This document shows, in pieces, positions 7,435-15,200 of a stretch of 17,958 nucleotides of DNA; position 1 is the stretch's first letter, and every line of letters begins with the position of its first letter. The notes below the pieces were generated by a model, which made no database searches, had not been told where the DNA came from, and saw only the letters and a list, made by a program, of their open reading frames with translations. The position numbers and the translations under genes were made by a program. Source of the stretch: SYIM01 sp964581825 (GTDB lineage Bacteria; Pseudomonadota; Gammaproteobacteria; Burkholderiales; Burkholderiaceae_E); contig CAZORB010000090.1 of assembly GCA_964581825.1 (NCBI GenBank), forward strand, positions 1 to 17,958, in the 5' to 3' direction.

Positions 7435-7995
7435 ATGGCCTTGAAATCAACAATCTGCAAAGCAGTCATCGATATCGCCGATATCGATCACGGCTACTAT
7501 GCTCAGCACTCGCTCACGATCGCCTGTCACCCCAGCGAAACCGAAGAGCGAATGATGGTTCGCGTAATCGCATTCGTGCTAAACGCCCATCAGGTACAAA
7601 CCCTTTGCCAGGGCGATGCAGAGATTGCATTCGGCGCAGGCCTGTCCGACCCAGACGATCCCGACCTTGGTATCGTGGACTTCACCGGGCGCAGGCGCGT
7701 CTGGATCGAGGTGGGTCAACCCGATGATCGCGCCCTCACCCGCGCCAGTAGCCGGGCCGATCGCGTCTGCGTCTACCCCTTCGCAGCAGCTGTGGATGTC
7801 TGGTGGTCGCAGCTGGCTCCAAAGTTGTCGCGACAGGACAAGCTAGAGGTCTGGCAACTGGCTTCCGAGCACACGCGGCAGCTCGGCGCGCTGGCGTCGC
7901 GATCGATGACGTTACAGGCCACGATTCAAGACGGCATGTTGATGATCGGAAGCGGCGCTGAGTTGGTCACAATCGAGCCGCGCCGTCTGCTGTGA
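7435..7995 (+). CDS. yaeQ: YaeQ family protein
   Basis: The 186-residue protein aligns well by eye with the E. coli YaeQ family along its whole length: MALKSTICKAVIDIADIDHG at the start, ACHPSETEERMMVRVIAF (30-47), LGIVDFTGRRRVWIEVGQPD (77-96) and MTLQATIQDGM (158-168). YaeQ has a PD-(D/E)XK nuclease-like fold in known structures. Its molecular job is not settled, and it was once linked to suppression of rfaH-related defects. The Asp81 and Glu91 stretch is the likely nuclease-type core. The ATG has a good GAGG ribosome site. It is divergent from the EamA operon and about 46 bp upstream of the Bug-protein gene. The family assignment is strong and the function is open. Confidence 0.93.
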   Translation: MALKSTICKAVIDIADIDHGYYAQHSLTIACHPSETEERMMVRVIAFVLNAHQVQTLCQGDAEIAFGAGLSDPDDPDLGIVDFTGRRRVWIEVGQPDDRALTRASSRADRVCVYPFAAAVDVWWSQLAPKLSRQDKLEVWQLASEHTRQLGALASRSMTLQATIQDGMLMIGSGAELVTIEPRRLL

Positions 7996-8027
7996 CCGCT
8001 CTGTTTCAGTATCATGCGCTGAACACC

Positions 8028-8033
8028 AAAGGA
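8028..8033 (+). promoter_or_regulatory. Ribosome binding site fixing the Bug-protein start
   Basis: AAAGGA lies 8 bases before ATG at 8042. An in-frame ATG at 8033 overlaps this site and would leave no ribosome site of its own, so 8042 is preferred. Confidence 0.65.
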
Positions 8034-8041
8034 TGGTCCCT

Positions 8042-9100
8042 ATGACACGAACCCTGCGCTTTTGGCGGATGAGCGCTTACACGCGACTCGCCTCGCAAGC
8101 CGGTCACGCACCCCTCCTCAGGGCGCGTCGGGCGCACGTTATCGCGGCGCTTGCCACTGCTGCGATGTCGGCGGTGGCCCCCTCACCCGTCCACGCGCAG
8201 GACAACTATCCATCAAAGCCCATCGTTATTGTGGTTCCGCAGGCCGCAGGGGGCGCTAACGACACGGTGGCGCGCGCGTTTGCACAAAGGCTTGGGCCCG
8301 CTATTGGTCAGTCGGTTGTTATCGAAAATCGCACCGGTGCGGGCGGTAACGTGGGCACGGCCTATGTTGCGCGCGCCCCAAAAGATGGCTACACCCTGCT
8401 GCTCACCGCTCAGAGCGCGCAAACCATCAATCCGGCGCTGTACCGTAACCCGGGCTTTGATCCGGTGGCTGACTTCGCGCCGATCATGACAGTGGCCACC
8501 GCACCCTATCTGCTGGTCGCCAACCCAGCCTTTCCAGCACGAACCCTTCAGGAGCTGATCGCACTGGCCAAGCAGCGCCCTGGAAAGATCGACTACGCAT
8601 CCGCGGGTAACGGTACCTTGAACCATCTGCTCGGCGTGATGCTCAACGGTGCAGCGGGTCTCCATCTTGTCCACATCCCCTACCGTGGCGCCGCCGCTGC
8701 GGCTGCTGATGTGGTCAGCGGACAGGTTCCCATCACCTTCGGAAGCTTCCCGGGCGTGATGCCATTCGTGAAGTCGGGAAAGCTGAGCGTCATTGGGGTA
8801 GCCACTGAAAAGCGCACACCACTCGCCCCCGACGTACCCACCCTCGCCGAAAGCCTGCCTGGCTTTTTCGCGAATTCATGGTACGGACTCTTTGCCCCCG
8901 CGGGCACCCCCAAGCCAATCATCGACCGCGTACTCGCCATCTCCACCCAAGTGTTAGCCGCGCCCGACCTCGCTGAGCGCCTGGCCGGTCAGGGAGCCGA
9001 GGTGTGGGCCAGTAATCCCGATCAGCTGGCGAAATTGGTGAAAGAGGAACTGGTGATGTGGGCCCGAATCGTCAAGGAATCCGGGGCAACGGTCGATTAA
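8042..9100 (+). CDS. Bug/TctC family tripartite tricarboxylate transporter substrate-binding protein
   Basis: This is a periplasmic binding protein of the Bug family, 352 residues from the ATG at 8042. A long basic N-terminus, hydrophobic core (about 31-46) and SPVHA|QDNYPSKP give a probable signal peptide cut after Ala52. Family motifs follow: YPSKPIVIVVPQAAGGANDTVAR (56-78), IENRTGAGGNVGTAYVARAP (94-113), DGYTLLL (115-121), HIPYRG (201-206) and GLFAPAGTP (262-270). Bug proteins bind carboxylates such as citrate, pyroglutamate or aromatic acids. The ligand here cannot be told. No TctA or TctB membrane genes are present, which is usual for the many orphan Bug genes of Burkholderiales. A short GGCGC/GCGCC hairpin follows 11 bp after the stop. 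Confidence 0.92.
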   Translation: MTRTLRFWRMSAYTRLASQAGHAPLLRARRAHVIAALATAAMSAVAPSPVHAQDNYPSKPIVIVVPQAAGGANDTVARAFAQRLGPAIGQSVVIENRTGAGGNVGTAYVARAPKDGYTLLLTAQSAQTINPALYRNPGFDPVADFAPIMTVATAPYLLVANPAFPARTLQELIALAKQRPGKIDYASAGNGTLNHLLGVMLNGAAGLHLVHIPYRGAAAAAADVVSGQVPITFGSFPGVMPFVKSGKLSVIGVATEKRTPLAPDVPTLAESLPGFFANSWYGLFAPAGTPKPIIDRVLAISTQVLAAPDLAERLAGQGAEVWASNPDQLAKLVKEELVMWARIVKESGATVD

Positions 9101-9111
9101 CTCTGGATGCA

Positions 9112-9125
9112 GGCGCTGAAGCGCC
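9112..9125. other. Small hairpin between the Bug-protein gene and the next gene
   Basis: GGCGC (9112-9116), TGAA loop, GCGCC (9121-9125). The stem is only 5 bp, but it is stable, with a tetraloop. It is followed by a C-rich run, not a T-run, so it is not a standard terminator. It could act as an mRNA 3'-end stabiliser. Confidence 0.3.
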
Positions 9126-9144
9126 CGTCCCCCGCCCCCCTTCT

Positions 9145-9150
9145 GGAGAG
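9145..9150 (+). promoter_or_regulatory. Ribosome binding site of the coiled-coil membrane protein
   Basis: GGAGAG, 8 bases before ATG at 9159. A strong, well-placed Shine-Dalgarno site that supports this start and shows the gene is real despite its low-complexity tail. Confidence 0.65.
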
Positions 9151-9158
9151 CAACTGGA

Positions 9159-9881
9159 ATGAAGCGACTGATTCGACCGATTCTCGAAGGGCTGCTGGGC
9201 CTGCTCGTGATCGCGGGAGCGGGCGGTACGTGGTGGATGTGGAACAAGGCCTCGATCACCCAGGCTGAGCTCACAAGCGTATCTAACGAGCTCGAAGCCA
9301 GCCGAGCTGCCATTGAGTCAATGTCTGAGCGGATGCAGGGCCTGCAACGCAAATCGAATGAACTTGATGCGGTGCGGGCAGCGCTCGCAAGCGGAGTGGC
9401 CCTTGAGGACATCGAAGCCGCAGCCCGAGGACGGCCACCGTCGGCCGAGCGCATGCTTGCTCAGGGTGCGATCCGGATGTTAACCAAGGGCAGCACTGAC
9501 AGTGAGGTTAAGCAGCTGTTCGAAAAAGCGCTCGAGCTGGTTGAATGGAACGCAAGGCTGCGGTCTGTATGCGCGGCCCAAGCCGGACTGATCGCGGCCG
9601 GACAGAAGATGGAGATGCTGGCCGATTGCCGAACACTGGCTGCTGCCGAGGCAGCGGCTGCAGCGGCAGCCAAAGCGGCAGCCGCTCAAGCCGCAGCGGC
9701 TCAGGCAGCGGCAGCACAGGCAGCGGCGGCTCCTCAGCCTGCGGCCCGGCCCGGCGCTGCGCCCGCGGCAAAAGGCGCCAGTACCCCGTCGGCTGCTGCA
9801 CCGGCGGCAGCAGCCGCAGCAGGGCCAACGCCAGCCGGTGCCAACCCCGCCGCCGCGCAATCCAAAGGTCAGCCCAAATAG
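9159..9881 (+). CDS. Unrecognised membrane-anchored coiled-coil protein with Ala/Pro-rich tail
   Basis: I do not recognise a family for this 240-residue protein. A single hydrophobic segment (about 9-28, LEGLLGLLVIAGAG then TWWMW) probably anchors it in the inner membrane. A heptad-like, charged helical stretch follows (about 31-75, TQAELTSVSNELEASRAAIE). A compact helical part (about 95-160) contains two cysteines (C147, C165 region). From about residue 166 it is an Ala-rich segment with three QAAAA units, then Ala/Pro/Gly/Ser low complexity to the end. The C-terminal part would face the periplasm if the N-terminus is inside. It has a strong ribosome site and follows the Bug gene by 58 bp, so it might be co-transcribed. 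It converges on the WecA-like gene. The function is unknown, and a scaffold or cell-wall-spanning linker is only a guess. Confidence 0.7.
   Translation: MKRLIRPILEGLLGLLVIAGAGGTWWMWNKASITQAELTSVSNELEASRAAIESMSERMQGLQRKSNELDAVRAALASGVALEDIEAAARGRPPSAERMLAQGAIRMLTKGSTDSEVKQLFEKALELVEWNARLRSVCAAQAGLIAAGQKMEMLADCRTLAAAEAAAAAAAKAAAAQAAAAQAAAAQAAAAPQPAARPGAAPAAKGASTPSAAAPAAAAAAGPTPAGANPAAAQSKGQPK
9687..9731 (+). repeat. Three tandem 15-bp units encoding QAAAA
   Basis: CAAGCCGCAGCGGCT, CAGGCAGCGGCAGCA and CAGGCAGCGGCGGCT lie head to tail in frame. They are slightly diverged, GC-rich minisatellite-like units that could change copy number by slippage without breaking the frame. Confidence 0.75.
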
Positions 9882-9912
9882 GCGTCAGCTACGCGTCCTG
9901 GTCGCGTGACGC
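9882..9912. terminator. Candidate bidirectional terminator hairpin in the convergent gap
   Basis: GCGTC (9882-9886) pairs with GACGC (9908-9912), and inside it ACGCG (9891-9895) pairs with CGCGT (9903-9907), leaving a 4-base bulge and a 7-base loop. It fills the 34-bp gap between two convergent genes. There is no T-run on either side, so the call rests on position and pairing only. Confidence 0.4.
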
Positions 9913-9915
9913 GCT

Positions 9916-11100
9916 TCAACGATCTTTCCGATGCGCCAGGTCCGACTGCGGATCGATTGGTCCGCTGCTGTCGACAGACTGGCTACCCGCCAGAACAACC
10001 AACTCTTCGTCTGCTGAGTGCCCACTCTGCAGTAATTGTTCGTTTTTACCTGGGGCGACCGACCGTTCTTCCAGCAGCTGCCACGCGCGATCGCTCCCCA
10101 CTCGAAACACCAGGGCGAGAATCACGAGCAGGAACAGGCTCACCCACTCTTCGGCGCCGAGCTGCCATAAGGCGATACCAAGCCCGGCAAACGACGCAGC
10201 CAGCAGGGTTTCCACCGCCGTGATCGCGTTGGGTCCTAACCCCCACGCACGCAACAGATGATGCAGGTGATCAGCGCCGGGCTGCGTGACACCAACCCCG
10301 CGGGCGGACCGTCTCTGAATCACGGTGAGCCCATCAAGGAGCGGTAACGCAACAGCCCAGACCGTGGTGATCGCCGGAACGGACGTGTTCTGGCAGATGA
10401 TGATTGCGTAGATGGCGAGCAGGAACCCTAAGGAAAGGCTGCCGGCATCACCCAGAAACACCCGTGCCGCAGGCCGCCCTGGAAACCGCAGGTTGTAGGC
10501 CAAGAAACCAACGATGGCGGCACAGGGCACCAGAGCCATCTGCATCAGCGTGGTGTCCCCTGCCAGCCCGGCTGCAGCCGCAAGCGCCAAAAAACCCGAC
10601 AACGCGATCGAGCCCGATAAACCGTCGACCCCATCGATCATGTTGAGCGCGTTCAGCACGCTCGTCACCCCGAATACGGCAATCGGCCATGCCAACCATC
10701 CAGGATGTATTTCTACCCCGGGAAGAAGGGTTCCTAAGTGAGGCAGTGTGATGCCTGCAGCCGCCACAACGGCCGCAACCACCGCGATTTCAATACCCAG
10801 CTTGCGGAGCGCCGGCAGCTCACGATGGTCGTCGATTGCGCCCAGAGCAAGCAAAGCCAGAAAACCAGCGACGATCCAGGGATTGGGCCTAAGCGACGGC
10901 ACCAAAAGCCAAATGACAACCAGACCGAAAGCGATCCCCAGCCCACCCACCAAAGGAGTTGGCTTTGCATGCTGCTTACGTCCACCGGGGCTGTCGAGAA
11001 GACCCAGACCCGGTGCGCGATCAATCAACCACCCAATCGCAAGCACGCTTCCCAACAACGTCGCGAGCAAACTGGGCAGCAGGAGTCCATCAAGAAGCAT
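9916..11100 (-). CDS. WecA/MraY-family undecaprenyl-phosphate sugar-1-phosphate transferase
   Basis: This is a multi-helix inner-membrane enzyme that moves a UDP-HexNAc sugar-1-phosphate onto undecaprenyl phosphate, the first step of O-antigen, capsule or glycan assembly. In the 394 residues from ATG 11100 I see the substrate loop DSPGGRKQHAKPTPLVGGLG (36-55), catalytic DD in GAIDDHREL (Asp90/91), NALNMIDGVDGLSG (150-163), FLGDAGSLSLGF (215-226) and the His motif DHLHHLL (277-283). This order is that of WecA/WbpL/TagO rather than MraY. A TTG at 11115 would add five residues, and GGATGATC before the ATG favours 11100. A polar C-terminal tail follows the last helix. It comes 29 bp after the outer-membrane protein gene, on the same strand, so it is probably in one operon with the giant surface protein. 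Confidence 0.88.
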   Translation of the reverse strand: MLLDGLLLPSLLATLLGSVLAIGWLIDRAPGLGLLDSPGGRKQHAKPTPLVGGLGIAFGLVVIWLLVPSLRPNPWIVAGFLALLALGAIDDHRELPALRKLGIEIAVVAAVVAAAGITLPHLGTLLPGVEIHPGWLAWPIAVFGVTSVLNALNMIDGVDGLSGSIALSGFLALAAAAGLAGDTTLMQMALVPCAAIVGFLAYNLRFPGRPAARVFLGDAGSLSLGFLLAIYAIIICQNTSVPAITTVWAVALPLLDGLTVIQRRSARGVGVTQPGADHLHHLLRAWGLGPNAITAVETLLAASFAGLGIALWQLGAEEWVSLFLLVILALVFRVGSDRAWQLLEERSVAPGKNEQLLQSGHSADEELVVLAGSQSVDSSGPIDPQSDLAHRKDR

Positions 11101-11129
11101 CAGCGGATCATCCAATGGGTGGGGTCGTG

Positions 11130-12254
11130 TCAGAAGCTCGCCATCAAGCCTGCCGACAGAATCCCGTAGCGTTCATTGAAGCGTCTGGCCGTCAGCACGT
11201 TGTACAGAAGCGGCATCTCAGACAGCATTTGATTGCTCATGGCCTGACCTCGCACGAACACCCGTACACCGGGCGCCATTCGATACGCGACCTCACCAAG
11301 CAGCGTGTGATTGGTTCTGTAAACCGTGTTGTCGGTTGACCTTGCGCTGATGACAGAATCGACCGAATCACGTTGTATCGAAAAGAACTGATACCCGCCC
11401 CTCAGCGCCCAATTGCCGAGCGGCAGCCTTACCCCTGCCCCGCCATGAACAAAACTGGTGCGGTAGTTGATGGAGGACAGCGCGTCATTGATTCCCAGCG
11501 TGGGTGCCAGCGACTGTACAAGATCGCTGTCGAAACGCCCGCCGCGCCAGGTTGTTTCGAAGGGCCCAACCGAAGCCTTAATCGAATCAACAGAAACCCG
11601 CCCAATACCAGCGCCTGCAAACAGCGTCCAAACCGATGATCCGTTCCACCAGGTTGTAATCAGGTCCGACTGAAGCTGGCGGTCGGACGCACCGTTGACG
11701 GCTAACGAATCAAGCAGGTCGAACCCACGATACCGTTCGAGTGTGCCGCGAGGGACTGAGATGGTACCTGCATCATTTCCCCAGGCGTTCAGCCTGATTG
11801 ATACATCGGGGCCCGACCATCGCCCCAGCGACTCGCGCACCCGCCACTGCCCGCCCAACTGCCATCCGTTGAAAAAGGGCCCCAGGCCGCCATAAAAAAT
11901 CTGCCTGCGAGAAAACCCTCCATCAACCCAAAGACGTGATGTGAGGCCATACCCACCCCGAATCCGGAAACCACGCAGTACGCCGGCAGAGTCATCGGTA
12001 AGTCCCTCCGGGCGCAGGCGCAACAGATCTAGCTGCTTACTCATTCCATCGCTGGACAGCTCAATGAAACCTGTCCCAGGTTTCGTATGAGGGCCGGCTT
12101 CTAGGAAGGGATCGAGCGGCGCGGCAAAAACGCCTACGGATGCCAATGCGCAACCCAGCGTCGCCGCGAACCAGCTCAGAAGCCGGCTCGCGCGACGGGG
12201 CGCATTCAAATGTTGACCCGACGGCGCGATGCCGCCACCGCCCTGCAAACCCAC
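11130..12254 (-). CDS. Putative outer-membrane beta-barrel protein
   Basis: I do not recognise a named family. The 374-residue protein has an N-terminal basic and hydrophobic stretch (about 20-44, LLSWFAATLGCALASVGVFA) that looks like a signal peptide cut near Ala44/45. The mature part is full of alternating, aromatic-rich beta-strand patterns (IRGGYGLTSRLWVDGGF, VWTLFAGAGIGRVSV, HGGAGVRLPLGNWALRGGYQF, GEVAYRMAPGVRVFVRGQA). It ends in SAGLMASF with a terminal Phe, the usual barrel-assembly signal. The start shown is GTG at 12254 without a good ribosome site, and a TTG at codon 16 would put the signal peptide nearer the end. It starts 10 bp after the giant surface-protein stop, so the two are very likely co-translated. 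A role as export pore or anchor of that protein is inferred from position only. Confidence 0.72.
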   Translation of the reverse strand: MGLQGGGGIAPSGQHLNAPRRASRLLSWFAATLGCALASVGVFAAPLDPFLEAGPHTKPGTGFIELSSDGMSKQLDLLRLRPEGLTDDSAGVLRGFRIRGGYGLTSRLWVDGGFSRRQIFYGGLGPFFNGWQLGGQWRVRESLGRWSGPDVSIRLNAWGNDAGTISVPRGTLERYRGFDLLDSLAVNGASDRQLQSDLITTWWNGSSVWTLFAGAGIGRVSVDSIKASVGPFETTWRGGRFDSDLVQSLAPTLGINDALSSINYRTSFVHGGAGVRLPLGNWALRGGYQFFSIQRDSVDSVISARSTDNTVYRTNHTLLGEVAYRMAPGVRVFVRGQAMSNQMLSEMPLLYNVLTARRFNERYGILSAGLMASF

Positions 12255-12264
12255 GACATGCGAC

Positions 12265-15200
12265 TCAGATCACGTATTGGTAAGTCACCGGCAGCGACAG
12301 CGCGCCCCGTGTGTCCTCCACAACGTATTGCAGAGCAACCGATGTGTTTGCAGAAGCACTGGGAACAAACTGCAGATCTTCCAGATCAACCGCGGTCGTT
12401 GACTGCCCACCGAACGGAACAAACTTGCGCTCGCCGTTGGCAAACAGTGTGCCTCCAAGCTTCAGGTCGCCGCCCGTTGACGGATCGGTTACCCAGACGC
12501 CTTTGACCTGATCACCGTCTGCATCTGAAACTGTTCCCGCCCGGAGGAATTTGCCGAAATTGAAGACTCCGTTCGTTACGAACCCGTTCTTGGATGCAGG
12601 TACGGCCAGGGTGACCGGCGGCGAAACATCCGCAGATAACTGAATTGACTGAAGCGGACGATCGAACTCGTCGAGCAGACCCAGGGCCGGCGGCAGGTCA
12701 ACCCGAACCTTGACCACGCCCTGATCGCTGAACAGCGCGCGGCTCGCCAGACTGGTCATCATGCCAACGTCAACCTGATCATTGCGAAGATCGTTGATCA
12801 GGTCTGAGAGGTCGTCCCCGGCGCCGAGGTATCGGCCGATGTTGAACGCACTGTCCGCAAGCTGGAGAACGTTCGCCAGCGAGCGACCCGAGATTCGACC
12901 ATCGACGGTGACCGAGTCCTGAATGAGGTTCGCCAGAGACGCCGCTGACAAGGTGGTTCCCAGGAGGTTGACCAGCGAATCATTGCCCTGCAACACACCA
13001 CCCAGAACAACCACCGCCTGGGCGACATCAAGCAGTTCACCGATTGAAAGATTGCCGAGCGAAGACGAACCGCTTGGCAGCGTGATCGCCGTCGCGGACT
13101 TGCTCAGAATCTGGTTCATCGTCAGGTCGCCGTAGAAATTACCGACGATGTCAGACGACAGTCGCAACACCTCAGGAACCGTGTAGCCACCGAAACTCTG
13201 GTTCGCCATGGTGCCCAGGGTTGACAACGACATTGAGCCCATCTGGCTTGAGGCCATCATGTCGAGTAGCTGGGGGATGGTCTTGGTGCTGAGTGAACCC
13301 TGGTACGGAACACCGTTCGTTGACAGAAGTCCCCGAACGAGCGATTCCATGCGGTCGAGCAGCTGGTACTCGGGTTGCGTGTCCGCAAGGCCGTCTTTCA
13401 GCGAGCCCAATGTGCCGCGGAAGCTAGGCGGCAATTCAACTGCATCCCGGACCACCTTCAACACCTCGCCGACTGAGTCAAGCTCAGCAGGCAACCCAAG
13501 CACCTTGACGCCCAATCCCAGCACTGAGGAGAGGGTTGCGCTACCCATCGCCTCGGGCAGCACCAGCTTGGCGCCCAACGACAGCGCCTGATCAAACTTC
13601 ATGGTGCTGAGGCTGGGCGGAACGGTAACCGTGTTTTGCAGCAGGTCGATCATGCGCCCGAGCGTGGTGTTGCGCATCTCAGATGGCACCGCCGCTGTAT
13701 CCCGGACCAGCGTTACCAGCTCGCCTAACGACTTGTCTGCCAAAGCGGATACCGCGATCGCGCCTGCAAAAGCGAGCGCCCCGCCCTGACCCAGTGAGGC
13801 CAGTGCTACCTTATCGCTCTCGGATTTGTCGAGAAGGCTATCGAGCTTCATTGCCAGCTGGGCTGGGCTCGAGTTGCTCTGCGTTAGGCTGAACAAGTCG
13901 GAATCAAGATTGGAGAGACGGAGCGTTCCCAGCGCCATTTCGCCAGCCGACAGCTGCAACATGGCTTGCTGTGCAGGCAATGACAGCGAGACGATTGAAC
14001 CCGATCTTGACAGGGTGACGTCCACTGGGAAGGACATCCGTAGCGGTAGCGCCTCACCCAGACCGGCCGCCTGCATTTCCGCGCTCACCTGAAGGCGATG
14101 CGTTCCAGGTGTGACCTGGCTCAGGTCGCCCAGACTGAACCCGATAACCGGTGCCTTACCCGTTGCAGGATTTCCGTCAAACAGTTGCTGCAAATTGACC
14201 CGCGAAAGACCAACCCCGCTGGAGCCTGTGCTGAAGTTGAGTACGTTGCGACCATCAATCGACGAAAACACACCCGGGATCGTCGCTGTTGGACGCTCAA
14301 CGCCAGTGGCGCTGAAATCGGTGAGCCTAAGGGCATTAGATGACAGCTCGATCGTGTCAGCAACGTTCTTTACACCGACCGTGTAGTCAACAAAGGTTTC
14401 CACCGAACCTTGCGGACCAACACTGGGGTTGTCCGCGTTAACGCGAACCACGTAGTTCGCCTTAGCCTCATAGTCGGGGCTGGGCCCCTTGAATACGAGA
14501 TACGTTCCCTGCTGATCCGATACCCGCTCGAACAGGCCCGCATCAGGGCCACTGAGAGAGTAGTTGTACGTGCCCGGGCTGCTGATGTTCGCAACCCTGA
14601 CACCGCCGGTCGGGATCTGAGCGTTTTCGATGATCTGCCCTGCATCGAGGACATTGGCAACATTCGCCGCGCTGGTGACGGACACCGCTCCAAGCTTGTC
14701 GGCGCCTACGGCCGCCAGCCCAAAGTCGATTCGGAAATAGCTGACGCCATCTGTGCCCGCCTGCTGGAGCAGCAGGTCATCCCGGAATGCACCCGAGGCG
14801 GAGGTCGCCGGCGTGAAACCAAAGCGGTCGGACGCGCTGATCGTGTCTCCGACCTTCACCTCAACCGGATTGAGGAGGGTTGTTCCACTCACCGTGCCCT
14901 TGAAGAGCTTGCCGATCGACGCGCTGGGAACAGCCATGACCGTTGAGGAACCCGAGATTCCTAGGGATCCCAACGTAGCAACTCCCGGTACGCTCACCAG
15001 GCTCAACTTGCCGTCTGCAGCTGCGAGCACGGTATCGACCGGCTTGGCGGCAATCGAAATCTCAATCGTCGCGGGCACCGACATCGCGCGCAGCGAATCT
15101 GCAATGACCACCTGCAAACTCGCCGACTCAGCAGTCTGCCCGGCGGGCACATTCGCCGAAGCGCCGGAACGATACTCCAGCAACCCGATGTCCGCGATGG

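Noticed and set aside
9112..9125. Rho-independent terminator after the Bug-protein gene
   Set aside because: The stem is 5 bp and is followed by C-rich sequence, not a T-run.
9508..9828. Minus-strand open frames opposite the Ala-rich tail
   Set aside because: GCN-rich repeats leave all frames open. The products are Arg/Leu/Cys-rich low complexity with no ribosome site, and the plus-strand frame has a strong ribosome site.
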